NCBI RefSeq assembly: GCF_945952095.1
Contig: NZ_CAMFHL010000004.1
Span: 1-64,000, forward strand
Origin: an uncultured Arsenicibacter sp.
GTDB lineage: Bacteria > Bacteroidota > Bacteroidia > Cytophagales > Spirosomataceae
Reading direction: 5' to 3'
DNA: 64,000 bases
The notes under the pieces were generated by a model. That model was not told the DNA's origin. It did not search any database and saw only the letters and a program-made list of their open reading frames with translations. Below, piece by piece: positions 41,589 to 51,087 of this stretch. The position numbers were made by a program, and so were the translations under genes. Every line of letters starts with the position of its first letter. The stretch's first letter is position 1.

Positions 41589-42908
41589 ATGAGAAACAGC
41601 ATTTATATAGTTGCTTATCTGGTTTGCTGGCTGACGGGCAGCGCCCTGGCACAGACGCCGGTTACGCTGGACGAAGCCCTGCGGTTGGGGCAGGAAAACC
41701 GGCCGGAACTCAAGGGCCAGCAACTCCAGCTCCGCATTGCCGAAGGGCAGGAGGCCAAACGGCAGGCGGGGTGGTTGCCGCAGGTCAACGCGTCGGCGGA
41801 TTTGCGGTGGAATACGCAGATTCAGACCAGTGTGCTGAAAGATGCACCCTTTGCCAACGGGCAGGATGTACGTGTAAAATTCGGGGTACCGTTTAACAAC
41901 CTGCTGGGCGCTCAGGCCGATCAGAAGATTTATGATGCCCAGTCGCGGGTTGACCGGAAACTAAACCAGATCGGCGTTGAAAGTCAGCAGGCCGGGCTGG
42001 AAAAGCTCCGGATCGATGTCCGGCAGCAGATCACCGAAGCCTACTATCAGGCGGTCTTCAACCGCGAAAAACTCCGGTTGTCAGACGGGGCGCGGCAACG
42101 GGCACAGCGTTATCTGGAACAGGCACAGACGCGGTTTGACGCCGGTTCGCTGCTCAAAACAGACTTCGACCGCTTTAGCCTTGACCTGAGCAATGCCGAG
42201 CTGACACACCGTAATAACCAGCGTGATTACGCGCTGAGTCTGGAAAACCTGCGCTACCGGCTCAATGCGCCGGAAGGGTGCCCTGTGATGCCTGCCGATT
42301 CGCTGGGGGCTTTGTTTGTGGACGAAAAAGCCGGAATCGCGCTCCCGGCCGGACCGGCACAGCGGATTGAGGTGCGGCAGGAAGAACTGAACCGACAAAC
42401 CAACCTGCTGAATCTGCAACGCGAACGGGCCCGGCTGGCACCGACCGTCTCGGCCTACGGGGCGTATTTTGTCCAGCAGTTCAATGATGTATTTAATCCG
42501 TTTACGGCCAATACGTGGTTTCCGTACAATTACGTGGGTGTCAAGCTGAATATTCCGGTTTTTGATGGCCGGCAGACGCGCCTGAACCAGCAGGAATATA
42601 CGTTACGGGCACAAATCAACCAGACGACGATTGACCGGATACGGGCCGATGTCGATTACGAAACCAAAAGCGCCCTGAATACGGTGCAGCAGGCCCACGA
42701 AAACCTGACTGAAACCCGCCGGAATATTACCCAGGCACAGGCTATTCTGGCGGTGGACCGGGTGCGTTTCGACGCTGGTACGCTCTTACTGGCCGACTTC
42801 CGGAATAGTGAGTACACTTTGCAAAATGCCGAAAATAACTACCTGAAGGCCGTGTATGACGTACTGGTCGGGCAGTTGCAGCTGAAAAAAGCACTCGGTA
42901 CCCTGTAA
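41589..42908 (+). CDS. TolC-family outer-membrane efflux protein
   Basis: The 439-residue protein has a signal peptide ending GSALAQT and two outer-membrane efflux (OEP) repeats rich in coiled coil (LDEALRLGQENRPELKGQQL; LSDGARQRAQRYLEQAQTRF; LTETRRNITQAQAILAVDRV). It has the usual TolC size. It completes the tripartite exporter with the three preceding genes, after a 41-bp gap. Confidence 0.95.
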   Translation: MRNSIYIVAYLVCWLTGSALAQTPVTLDEALRLGQENRPELKGQQLQLRIAEGQEAKRQAGWLPQVNASADLRWNTQIQTSVLKDAPFANGQDVRVKFGVPFNNLLGAQADQKIYDAQSRVDRKLNQIGVESQQAGLEKLRIDVRQQITEAYYQAVFNREKLRLSDGARQRAQRYLEQAQTRFDAGSLLKTDFDRFSLDLSNAELTHRNNQRDYALSLENLRYRLNAPEGCPVMPADSLGALFVDEKAGIALPAGPAQRIEVRQEELNRQTNLLNLQRERARLAPTVSAYGAYFVQQFNDVFNPFTANTWFPYNYVGVKLNIPVFDGRQTRLNQQEYTLRAQINQTTIDRIRADVDYETKSALNTVQQAHENLTETRRNITQAQAILAVDRVRFDAGTLLLADFRNSEYTLQNAENNYLKAVYDVLVGQLQLKKALGTL

Positions 42909-42917
42909 TTGGTTAAT

Positions 42918-42983
42918 TAGTCCCTGTAATCTATCTGTAAATGAGCTTTATAGGCTTGTCTTGTTGATAGAGTACAGGGACTA
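42918..42983 (+). terminator. Large stem-loop after the exporter operon
   Basis: TAGTCCCTGTA (42918-42928) and TACAGGGACTA (42973-42983) pair perfectly, with a second inner stem CTATC/GATAG, 9 bp after the TolC stop. It is a likely terminator or an mRNA-protecting structure. Confidence 0.7.
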
Positions 42984-43248
42984 CTCGTTTAATTCTATGA
43001 ATTTTGTGCACTTGTTTGGAAGTTATCTGTTTATCCGGTTACCTTTAGGCCATCATCCACTACGAAGCCTGCACGTACGCTCCTTTTATTGAACCACTAT
43101 TCAGTTGCTGCTAAACACGTAATGGATGCCTGAATAAATCGTCAGCATGGTAAAGCGAATGATCCGGGATGTTTATGCTTAGCCTGGACGAAATTTGTTT
43201 GGTAAACCAAAAGGTTATTACTTAATGTAAGTTACTCAAAATCGTTAT
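42984..43248 (+). promoter_or_regulatory. Leader of the SusC gene with a TTTGGT-ACCAAA palindrome
   Basis: The 265-bp region holds no gene. TTTGGTAAACCAAA at 43198-43211 has perfect 6-bp arms around AA, 37 bp before the SusC ATG. TTTG with TACCTTTA about 21 bp downstream (near 43015-43047) resembles a Bacteroidota promoter. Both are tentative. Confidence 0.4.
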
Positions 43249-46200
43249 ATGCAACACATTCTACCTACACATTCACTTAACAGAGCCCCGGTCCGCAACG
43301 GACTACGGGTCCGGGTGCGCAACCTGGCCCTATTCGCACTATTGCTTTGTCTGGCCTTTTCCGCCCAAGCCCAGAAGCAGATAACCGGTAAGGTGATCGA
43401 TGCCGCATCCGGCGAAGCACTGGCGGGGGCAACCGTACAAATCAAGGCCGCTAATCAGGGGGCTACTACGGACGCCGAAGGGCGCTACCGGCTGAGTATT
43501 CCGGCTACTGTTGCCTCACCGGTTCTGGTTTTTTCCTTTATTGGCTATCAGCCCCTTGAAGTCGCTGCCGGTAACCGCTCGGTAGTAGATGTTAGTTTAT
43601 CCAATGCCACCAATGCGCTTAATGAAGTGGTGGTGGTAGGTTATGGTGTACAGAACCGTCGGGATATCACCACCGCTATCGGATCGGTGCGGGCGCGGGA
43701 TATAGCCAACCAGCCGGTTGTCAGCTTTGATAATGCGCTGGCGGCCAAGATCGCCGGCGTGCAGGTGACCCAGACGTCGGGGGCGCCCGGCGCTGCACTG
43801 CAGGTACGGGTGCGGGGAACGGGGTCAATCAGTGCGGGCCTTGATCCGCTGTATGTTGTTGATGGCGTACCGCTCGCCCGTGATACCAAGTTTGCAACGG
43901 GCAGTACCAGTACGCAGTTTCCGGATAACCCGATCAATGTACTGAGTACCATCAATACCGATGATATTGAGAGTATTGAGGTGCTGAAAGATGCGTCTGC
44001 TGCGGCTATTTATGGCTCACGGGGCTCTAACGGTGTTGTGCTGCTGACCACCAAACGGGGTAAGGAAGGTAAGACGACCATAAACTACGATACCTACGCA
44101 GGCATTCAGAACGTGTCTAAAAAGCTCGATCTGCTCAACGCCTATGAATACGCAACGCTCAATGCCGAGGCGAAAAATAATGCCTATATCGACCGTAACC
44201 CAACCGGCAAAATAACGGATCCTAATGATGTGCGGCAACGAGGTGTCGGCGCCCCCAGTACGCTTATTCCTCCCCAGGTTGTACCCTATCTGTCAGGGCA
44301 GGCCGGATTAACCAATACTGACTGGCAGAATGAAATTTTCCGGTCAGCACCCATTCAGAATCATACGTTATCCATCAGCGGGGGGAATGCCAATGTACGC
44401 TACTACGTCTCCGGTAATTATTTAGATCAGCGCGGTACGGTCATCAACTCAGGGTATAAGCGTTATGGTGCACGGGCGAACCTTGACATCAAAAGCGGAC
44501 GGCTGACGGTTGGCTTTAACCTGAATCCATCCTATTCGTATCACGATCTTATCAAGGCAGAAGGCCCGTATCTGGCCGACGGTATTATCGGGCTTGCGGT
44601 GCAGATGGCGCCGATCTGGCCGGTTTATAACGCTGACGGATCGTATAATTTCGACGCCAACGGGTGGGGGTACGGTGCCACGTCCATCCTGAATCCGGTA
44701 GCAATTGCCAGGGAAGTGAAAGACAAACTCGGTCAGTTACGCCTCCTTGGGAATGCGTATGCCCAGTACGATATTGCTACCGGGCTTTCGTATCGGTTAA
44801 GCCTTGGGGGAGACATCAATAACTTCCAGCGGGACTATTACCGCCCGTCTACCGTCGAAATCCGTGACCGTAAGGGACCGTCTATTCCGACGGGCTTTTC
44901 CCGGACCCAGAATGCCATCAACTGGCTGATTGAGCATACCCTGAACTACAATCGTTCGTTCGGGCAACACAATCTGTCGGCACTACTCGGTTTTTCGGCC
45001 CAGAAAGACCGCCGTACGGCCACCGAACTAACGGCGACCAACTTCCCGAACGACCTGGTACAAACCCTTAATGCCGGGCAGGTATCGGCCGGTGGTTCCG
45101 ACATTCAGGAGTGGTCGCTGCTATCGTATCTGGGTCGGGTTCAGTACGATTACGCCGGAAAATACCTGCTGTCAGGAGCGATCCGGGCTGATGCCTCTTC
45201 GCGGTTTGGTGCCGCCAACCGCTGGGGGTATTTCCCGAGTGTATCCGCTGGCTGGAACCTCTCGCAGGAAGCATTTCTGAAAAATACGTCGTGGGTCAGT
45301 GACCTCAAAATCCGGGCAAGTTACGGGCTTACCGGAAACTTCCAGATCCCGAATTACGGCTCTGTCAGTTTGCTGAACTACCAGAATTATATTCTTGGAT
45401 CCGATGTACTCGTCAGTGGATTAGCGCCCGGAAACTCTGCTAATGACCGGTTGAAGTGGGAAACAACGGCGATGCTCGATCTTGGTTTTGACGCTAACTT
45501 TTTCCGTAATCAGTTAACAGTGACCGTTGATTACTACAATGCCAATACATCCAACTTACTGCTGAACGTGCCGGTTCCGCGAGCGTCAGGGTTCAGTACG
45601 GAATTACAGAATATCGGTAAAGTCAATAACCAGGGCATTGAGCTTACGCTTGGTACTCAGCAAACCTTCGGGCGTTTCCGGTGGAATGCCAGTGCTAACA
45701 TCGCCGCCAACCGGAACAAAGTAAAAGCCCTGGGACCATCCGGCGATCCGATCATCGTGTCCGGCGGGGTAGCGGGGGCGCAGTTTATCACCCGCATCGG
45801 CGAACCAATCGGCCAGTACTGGACCATGCAGCTTGATGGTGTTTTCCAGAATCAGGCCGCTGTTGACGGCTATCCGCATACGTCTACAACCAAACCAGGC
45901 GATTTCAAATTTGTCGATATCAACAAGGATGGCAAAATAGACTTCAGCAGTGACCGGACAGTGACCGGAAGCTATTTCCCTAAATACACATTCGGGTTCA
46001 ATAGCAATCTGTCGTATGCGGACTTTGATCTTGGCGTAACCGTACAGGGCACGCAGGGGAATAAGATTCTGAACCTTATCCGGCGGTATATCTACAACTC
46101 CGAAGGGAACGGTAATCAGTTCCGCGGCGCCCTTGACCGGTGGCAGTCAGACACGAACCCCGGTAGCGGGCTGGTCAACCGGGCGAACCGGTTGTCGACC

Positions 46201-46485
46201 GGCTCTAACGGCGAGATTTCGACATGGCATATCGAAGATGGTTCGTTTGTGCGTATCCGTACGCTGACGCTGGGCTATACACTGCCCAAAACACTGCTGC
46301 AGCGGTTACGGTTAAACCGGGCCCGCCTGTATGTAACCACCCAGAATCCGTTTACTTTCACAAAATACAGCGGCTACAACCCTGAGGTGAGCGCACGGCC
46401 GGATAATGCGCTGTCTCCTGGCGAAGATTATGGCACTTATCCCATCGCCCGTACTACATCTGTCGGTCTTAATCTCAGCTTCTGA
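43249..46485 (+). CDS. susC: SusC/RagA-type TonB-dependent nutrient receptor
   Basis: The 1078-residue protein has a signal peptide (LALFALLLCLAFSAQAQ), a carboxypeptidase-regulatory-like domain (about 43-120, QITGKVIDAASGEALAGATV), the SusC motif LNEVVVVGYG, a plug (about 125-235) and a long barrel ending in SVGLNLSF. It is followed after 6 bp by a SusD partner. With SusD it forms an outer-membrane uptake pair for an oligosaccharide or similar nutrient. There are no adjacent glycoside hydrolases, so the ligand cannot be inferred. Confidence 0.96.
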   Translation: MQHILPTHSLNRAPVRNGLRVRVRNLALFALLLCLAFSAQAQKQITGKVIDAASGEALAGATVQIKAANQGATTDAEGRYRLSIPATVASPVLVFSFIGYQPLEVAAGNRSVVDVSLSNATNALNEVVVVGYGVQNRRDITTAIGSVRARDIANQPVVSFDNALAAKIAGVQVTQTSGAPGAALQVRVRGTGSISAGLDPLYVVDGVPLARDTKFATGSTSTQFPDNPINVLSTINTDDIESIEVLKDASAAAIYGSRGSNGVVLLTTKRGKEGKTTINYDTYAGIQNVSKKLDLLNAYEYATLNAEAKNNAYIDRNPTGKITDPNDVRQRGVGAPSTLIPPQVVPYLSGQAGLTNTDWQNEIFRSAPIQNHTLSISGGNANVRYYVSGNYLDQRGTVINSGYKRYGARANLDIKSGRLTVGFNLNPSYSYHDLIKAEGPYLADGIIGLAVQMAPIWPVYNADGSYNFDANGWGYGATSILNPVAIAREVKDKLGQLRLLGNAYAQYDIATGLSYRLSLGGDINNFQRDYYRPSTVEIRDRKGPSIPTGFSRTQNAINWLIEHTLNYNRSFGQHNLSALLGFSAQKDRRTATELTATNFPNDLVQTLNAGQVSAGGSDIQEWSLLSYLGRVQYDYAGKYLLSGAIRADASSRFGAANRWGYFPSVSAGWNLSQEAFLKNTSWVSDLKIRASYGLTGNFQIPNYGSVSLLNYQNYILGSDVLVSGLAPGNSANDRLKWETTAMLDLGFDANFFRNQLTVTVDYYNANTSNLLLNVPVPRASGFSTELQNIGKVNNQGIELTLGTQQTFGRFRWNASANIAANRNKVKALGPSGDPIIVSGGVAGAQFITRIGEPIGQYWTMQLDGVFQNQAAVDGYPHTSTTKPGDFKFVDINKDGKIDFSSDRTVTGSYFPKYTFGFNSNLSYADFDLGVTVQGTQGNKILNLIRRYIYNSEGNGNQFRGALDRWQSDTNPGSGLVNRANRLSTGSNGEISTWHIEDGSFVRIRTLTLGYTLPKTLLQRLRLNRARLYVTTQNPFTFTKYSGYNPEVSARPDNALSPGEDYGTYPIARTTSVGLNLSF

Positions 46486-46491
46486 TCTCCC

Positions 46492-47901
46492 ATGCAACTC
46501 ATGACTCTACATAGTTTACGGAACATCGGCCTGGCTATGGCCGTCTCTGCCTTACTGACCGGCTGTAAGTCCGGATTTCTGGATCTGACACCCCAGTCGC
46601 AACCGAATGCCGACAATTTTTACCGGACGGCGAATGATTTCGGCAATGCTGTCAACGGCGCCTACGATGCCCTGCAATCGGCCAATCAGTACGGCGGTGA
46701 TTTTAACACCCTGCTGGAAGCCAGAAGCGATAATGTGCTTGATAACGACCCCTCGTCCAATGCGGGCCTGCGCTACAACATCGACCGGTTTATCGAACCG
46801 ACAACCAACACGGTCCTGCGCGATACCTGGGGAAGTCTTTACACCGGAATTAACCGGACCAACTTAATTCTGGATAAAATCGACGCCATCCCGTTTGATG
46901 CTACCCTGAAGGCCCGGTATACGGGCGAAGCACAGTTTATCCGGGCACTGTCTTACTTTAATCTGGTGCGGCTGTGGGGCAAGGTGCCACTGGTACTGAA
47001 AGCCGGGAGCACGGCCGACGCGCGGGCTTACATCCGGAATGAGGTGACGGACATTTATGCCGCCATTGAGAAAGACCTGACCGCTGCGGCCACGAATCTG
47101 CCGGCCAGTTATAGCGGATCGGATGTGGGGCGTGCAACGTCGGGTGCGGCGAAAGCGTTGCTTGGCAAGGTGCTGATTACGGAGCAGAAATATACTCAGG
47201 CCGTGCAGGTTTTGCGGGAGGTAGCCAACAGCAATACCTACCGCCTGCTGCCGGCTATTGGTGATGTGTTTACCGTAGCCAACAAGAACAATGCTGAAAT
47301 TGTCTTTGCGGTTAAGTTTCGCAAAGGAGTTGGTGGGGTGTCTGAAGGCCACGGTCTGTGGTTCGGGACAAACATCGGGGATAATATTGAGAAGTCGTTG
47401 CGGTCGGCGTATGCGGCTGATGATAAGCGGTTGCCGCTGATTGCTCAGATCGCTGTGCCCAGCAATGTCAATGTTGTTCCCCGTAAATATTATGATGAGG
47501 TTTCGGCAACGAATGATGTTGGTAACGACTACCCGGTTCTCCGGTATGCCGATGTCATATTGCTGCTTGCGGAAGCGCTTAATGAGGTCGGCTATCAGGC
47601 AAACGGGGAAGCACTGCAACTGCTAAACCAGATCCGTACGAGAGCCGGGGTGGCAGTTTATACCGCCGCACAACTATCGTCACAGGCGGCCTTCCGCGAC
47701 GCTGTACTGGCCGAACGCCGCCTGGAGTTCCCGCTTGAAGGCCAGCGTTGGTTTGACCTCATCCGTACCGGCAAAGCCATTGACGCCATAAAGGTGACGG
47801 GTATTACAGTGCCTGCCAACCGGCTTATTTACCCGATTCCGCAGTCAGAGATTGATGTGTATAATAATCCGGGAACATTTGCGCAGAATCCGGGCTATTA
47901 A
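46492..47901 (+). CDS. susD: SusD/RagB-type nutrient-binding lipoprotein
   Basis: The 469-residue lipoprotein (lipobox MAVSALLTGC) has the SusD TPR-based pattern: FLDLTPQSQPNADNFYRTAN, GEAQFIRALSYFNLVRLWGK, GAAKALLGKVLITEQKYTQA, YPVLRYADVILLLAEALNEV, RRLEFPLEGQRWFDLIRTGK. It ends with a typical PGY. It is the surface lid of the upstream SusC receptor and forms a two-gene operon with it. Confidence 0.96.
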   Translation: MQLMTLHSLRNIGLAMAVSALLTGCKSGFLDLTPQSQPNADNFYRTANDFGNAVNGAYDALQSANQYGGDFNTLLEARSDNVLDNDPSSNAGLRYNIDRFIEPTTNTVLRDTWGSLYTGINRTNLILDKIDAIPFDATLKARYTGEAQFIRALSYFNLVRLWGKVPLVLKAGSTADARAYIRNEVTDIYAAIEKDLTAAATNLPASYSGSDVGRATSGAAKALLGKVLITEQKYTQAVQVLREVANSNTYRLLPAIGDVFTVANKNNAEIVFAVKFRKGVGGVSEGHGLWFGTNIGDNIEKSLRSAYAADDKRLPLIAQIAVPSNVNVVPRKYYDEVSATNDVGNDYPVLRYADVILLLAEALNEVGYQANGEALQLLNQIRTRAGVAVYTAAQLSSQAAFRDAVLAERRLEFPLEGQRWFDLIRTGKAIDAIKVTGITVPANRLIYPIPQSEIDVYNNPGTFAQNPGY

Positions 47902-47931
47902 ACCGGTTAGTCTGTAACGGGAGCACAACCT

Positions 47932-47979
47932 GCATGTCCCTGCCGGCGGTATTCACAGATACCGTTTGCAGGGACATGC
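47932..47979 (+). terminator. Two-stage hairpin after SusD
   Basis: GCATGTCCCTGC (47932-47943) and GCAGGGACATGC (47968-47979) pair perfectly, with an inner stem CGGTAT/ATACCG. It lies 31 bp after the SusD stop and likely ends the SusCD transcript. Confidence 0.78.
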
Positions 47980-48083
47980 TCATTTAACGCATAGTGACGT
48001 TCAGGCTAAATTTACTGTTTCCGGCGCCCCTTTGCCGCCGGATGTTGCCATTTTGCGTAATTTGGATGGCATTCATCAAGACT

Positions 48084-49730
48084 ATGAAAAAAATCGCTAC
48101 GTCGCTTGTTGCGCTGGCCGTTGGGCTGGCCGGTTGTTCATCTAAAGAAAAAGCTGATTTACTCGTAACCAATGCTACGGTCTACACGGCCGATTCGGCC
48201 TTTACGACCGCACAGGCGTTTGCGGTGAAAGATGGCAAGTTCGTTGCTGTCGGGACAACCGCCGACCTGACGGCGAAGTTTGACGCTGACAGCACGGCCG
48301 ATCTGGGCGGGGCGCCGGTGTATCCGGGCTTCTTCGATCCGCATTCCCATTTTCTGGGCCTCGGCCAAAAGCTGGATCAGGCCGATCTGGTCGATGCAAC
48401 GTCGTATGACGAGGTCATTACCCGCCTGAAAGCCTATGCGCAGCAGCACCCCGATGCCATGTGGATTACCGGTCGCGGCTGGGACCAGAACGACTGGCCC
48501 AAAACCGATTCGCCGGTGAGCGGCTTCCCGACCAAAGCTAAGCTGGATGCGGCCTTCCCGAATATCCCCGTGGCGCTGACCCGGATCGACGGCCACGCCC
48601 TGCTGGTGAATTCAAAGGCGCTCCAGCTCGCAAAAGTAACGGCCGGTTCCAAACTGGCCGGTGGCGAGGTGGTGCTGCAAGGTACTGACCCGACCGGTGT
48701 CCTGGTCGATAATGCCATGAACCTCATTAAGCGGGTCATTCCGAAGCCGGACGATGCCGACAAAACGCGGATGTTGCTGGCGGCGCAGCAGGTTTGTTTT
48801 TCGCTGGGCCTGACGTCGGTGTCGGATGCGGGGCTGAACCGCGAAGACATTGAACTGGTCGAGAAGCTGCAAAACGAAAACAAGCTGAAAATCCGCGACT
48901 ACGTGATGATTTCGATGGGCCTGCCGAACATTGAGTACTACCTCAAAAAAGGCCCTTACCAGACCGACCGCCTGACGGTGAAGTCGTTCAAGCTCTATGC
49001 CGACGGGGCGCTTGGTTCACGCGGGGCCTGCCTGCGGAAGCCGTATAGCGACCGTCCCGAGACGGCGGGGTTTCTGTTGTTATCGCCGAAAGAGCTGGAG
49101 ACGATCCTGACGCAGATTGCCGACAGTAAATTTCAGGCCAACACGCACTGCATCGGCGACTCGGCCAACCACCTGATTCTGGACTTGTATGGTAAGCTGC
49201 TGAAAACCAAAAACGAGCGTCGCTGGCGGATTGAGCATGCGCAGGTAGTTTCGCCCGAAGATTTTCAGAAATTCGGTCTTTATTCGGTGATTCCGTCGGT
49301 GCAGCCGACACACGCCACGTCGGACATGTACTGGGCTGCCGACCGGTTAGGCAATGTCCGTGTCAAAGGCGCGTATGCCTTCAAGGACCTCATGAAGCAA
49401 AACAACCTGATTGCGTTCGGCAGTGACTTTCCGGTAGAGGCCGTAAACCCGCTGTTCGGCTTCCACTCGGCTGTGGCGCGGCAGGATGCGAAGAATTATC
49501 CGGCGGGCGGCTATCAGATGGAAAACGCCGTTGACCGGCAGTCGGCCCTGCTGGCCATGACGCGCTGGGCAGCTTATGCCAATTTTGAAGATCACCTCCG
49601 CGGCAGCATCGCCACCGGCAAACAGGCCGATTTTGTGGTACTGGCGCAGGACATTATGAAAATCCCGAACGAGCAGCTGCGGGCCGTTAAGGTCAACCAA
49701 ACCTGGGTCGGCGGCGAACGCGTTTTCTGA
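48084..49730 (+). CDS. Lipoprotein amidohydrolase (Amidohydro_3, YtcJ-like)
   Basis: The ATG at 48084 (MKKIATSLVALAVGLAGCSS, lipobox GLAGC) is preferred over the frame opening at 47994. The 548-residue protein follows the amidohydrolase 3 pattern: DLLVTNATVYTADSAFTTAQ, the HxH metal motif in FFDPHSHFLGLG, RGWDQNDWP, LTRIDGHALLVNSKAL, KLYADGALGSRGACL, IEHAQVV, GSDFPVEAVNPLFGF. YtcJ-like enzymes cleave amide or formyl bonds in exo-products. It follows the SusCD terminator on the same strand; whether it is functionally linked is unclear. Confidence 0.93.
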   Translation: MKKIATSLVALAVGLAGCSSKEKADLLVTNATVYTADSAFTTAQAFAVKDGKFVAVGTTADLTAKFDADSTADLGGAPVYPGFFDPHSHFLGLGQKLDQADLVDATSYDEVITRLKAYAQQHPDAMWITGRGWDQNDWPKTDSPVSGFPTKAKLDAAFPNIPVALTRIDGHALLVNSKALQLAKVTAGSKLAGGEVVLQGTDPTGVLVDNAMNLIKRVIPKPDDADKTRMLLAAQQVCFSLGLTSVSDAGLNREDIELVEKLQNENKLKIRDYVMISMGLPNIEYYLKKGPYQTDRLTVKSFKLYADGALGSRGACLRKPYSDRPETAGFLLLSPKELETILTQIADSKFQANTHCIGDSANHLILDLYGKLLKTKNERRWRIEHAQVVSPEDFQKFGLYSVIPSVQPTHATSDMYWAADRLGNVRVKGAYAFKDLMKQNNLIAFGSDFPVEAVNPLFGFHSAVARQDAKNYPAGGYQMENAVDRQSALLAMTRWAAYANFEDHLRGSIATGKQADFVVLAQDIMKIPNEQLRAVKVNQTWVGGERVF

Positions 49731-49758
49731 TCCGTGATAATCCCTCCCCCCCCCGTAC

Positions 49759-49787
49759 GGGCGACCCCACGTGGTCGCCCTTTACAT
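49759..49787 (+). terminator. Hairpin GGGCGACC/GGTCGCCC
   Basis: An 8-bp perfect stem (49759-49766 and 49773-49780) is followed by a T-rich tail (TTTACATTTT), 28 bp after the amidohydrolase stop. It is next to a run of nine Cs (49746-49754), which is prone to length errors. Confidence 0.75.
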
Positions 49788-49788
49788 T

Positions 49789-50934
49789 TTAAGGCATGAA
49801 TCCCCATTCAGGCACGGCGAGCAGAGCCGGCAGGGCGGCCAGAAACGTATCCGGCGATTGTTCCAGATGCTGCCGGACGCCGGCTTGTCCCGTCAGCAGG
49901 TCAAAGTGATTGGCACCGGTCAGGTTAACGTGTGTGGGGTAGGGTGCCCACGCAAATTGTGCCGGATACATGGTCCGTAACAGATAAATCAGGGACAGTC
50001 CCGTCTGTACCGGCCGGAAGGTGGCATAGTCCATAACGTGCAGCATAATGCCCTGACATAGTTGCCGCGTGAATTTCCCGTCCAGCGGGGTAAAAAACAG
50101 CGCTCTCGCCCGTATCCCCGCCAGTTCGAGCTGATTAAACGCCCTGGCCAGCCGCACGCCATCGACCCACGGCGCACCACACACCCGGAATGGGTAGGCC
50201 GTTCCGCGCCCTTCCGACAGATTGATTCCTTCCAGAAAGCACAGCGCCTGATAGGTGAACATCGTTCCGGCCGTCGGTATAGCCGGCGACGTCGGCACAA
50301 AGGGAACACCCAGGTCGTGAAAAAAAGCCTCCCGCGGCCAGCCTTCAGCCTTTACTATCGTCAGGTCAACATCAATGTTCCGGTGCTGCTGCCAGTAAAC
50401 GGCCAGCTCGCCGACGGTCATTGAGTGCCGGACCGGGATAGCCCAGCGCCCGATAAACGACGATAGATGCGCTTCATCAAGCATCGGTCCTTCGGCAAGG
50501 GACAGGCGGCCACTGAGCGGGTTGGGCCGGTCAAGCACCCACAGCGGTGTCCGGGTACGGGCGCAGGCTTCGAGCGTGTAGGATAATGTCCAGATGTAGG
50601 TATAAAACCGGCTGCCAATGTCGGGTAAATCAAACAGCAGCAGGTCCAGCTGGTGCAGCAAATCTTCCGGTGGCCCGAGGCCGGGCCCGTACAGGCTGTA
50701 GACCGGCAGACCCGTCAGGTAGTCGGTCGTGTGGGGCTGGGCCTCGCCGTCGGTGCCGGTCGTCTGCAACCCATGTTCCGGTGAAAACAGCACCTCCACC
50801 CGAAAGCCGGCTTCCAGCAGCGCCTGCCGGACAGGGATCAGGGCGGTGGTTGTAACAGCATCATTGGTTATCAGGCCAATGCGTCTGGTTTTCAGGCAGG
50901 TGTGCTCACGAAGAAAAACGTCAATACCAAACAC
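49789..50934 (-). CDS. DUF1343 / NamZ-like exo-N-acetylmuramidase without signal peptide
   Basis: The 381-residue protein matches DUF1343 (GH171, NamZ): FGIDVFLREHTC, RIGLITNDAVTTTALIPVRQ, EVLFSPEHGL, LLFDLPDIGSRFYTYIWTL, LWVLDRPNPLSG, GWPREAFFHDLGVPFVP, FLEGINLSEGRGTAYPF. NamZ removes terminal MurNAc from peptidoglycan fragments. The start here is GTG at 50934. The upstream frame is open for 40 codons but holds no ATG and no signal-peptide pattern, so the enzyme appears cytoplasmic, whereas known homologues are usually exported. That suggests a role in recycling internalised muropeptides. Confidence 0.87.
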   Translation of the reverse strand: MFGIDVFLREHTCLKTRRIGLITNDAVTTTALIPVRQALLEAGFRVEVLFSPEHGLQTTGTDGEAQPHTTDYLTGLPVYSLYGPGLGPPEDLLHQLDLLLFDLPDIGSRFYTYIWTLSYTLEACARTRTPLWVLDRPNPLSGRLSLAEGPMLDEAHLSSFIGRWAIPVRHSMTVGELAVYWQQHRNIDVDLTIVKAEGWPREAFFHDLGVPFVPTSPAIPTAGTMFTYQALCFLEGINLSEGRGTAYPFRVCGAPWVDGVRLARAFNQLELAGIRARALFFTPLDGKFTRQLCQGIMLHVMDYATFRPVQTGLSLIYLLRTMYPAQFAWAPYPTHVNLTGANHFDLLTGQAGVRQHLEQSPDTFLAALPALLAVPEWGFMP

Positions 50935-50942
50935 GGGTGTAA

Positions 50943-50981
50943 ACTGGTAAAAAATTTGGATGAACTGGTAAAATACCAGTT
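50943..50981. promoter_or_regulatory. ACTGGTA half-sites between divergent genes
   Basis: AACTGGTAAAATACCAGTT (50963-50981) is an inverted repeat with 8-bp arms, and another AACTGGTAAAA (50942-50952) lies 21 bp away in the same orientation. It sits between the NamZ-like (-) and aminotransferase (+) genes. It looks like an operator, with the repeats again about two turns apart. Confidence 0.52.
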
Positions 50982-51087
50982 TTAGGGCTGATAAACGAAA
51001 TCTTTTGCCAACGAAATAGTACGTTTGCTGGCCAAAAGCAGTAGATTTACCTAACTACGGATCACAAACATTATACAAACCTGAACC

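Noticed and set aside
49746..49754. Run of nine Cs as a phase-variation tract
   Set aside because: It lies after the amidohydrolase stop and outside any promoter or frame, so slippage would have no evident effect.
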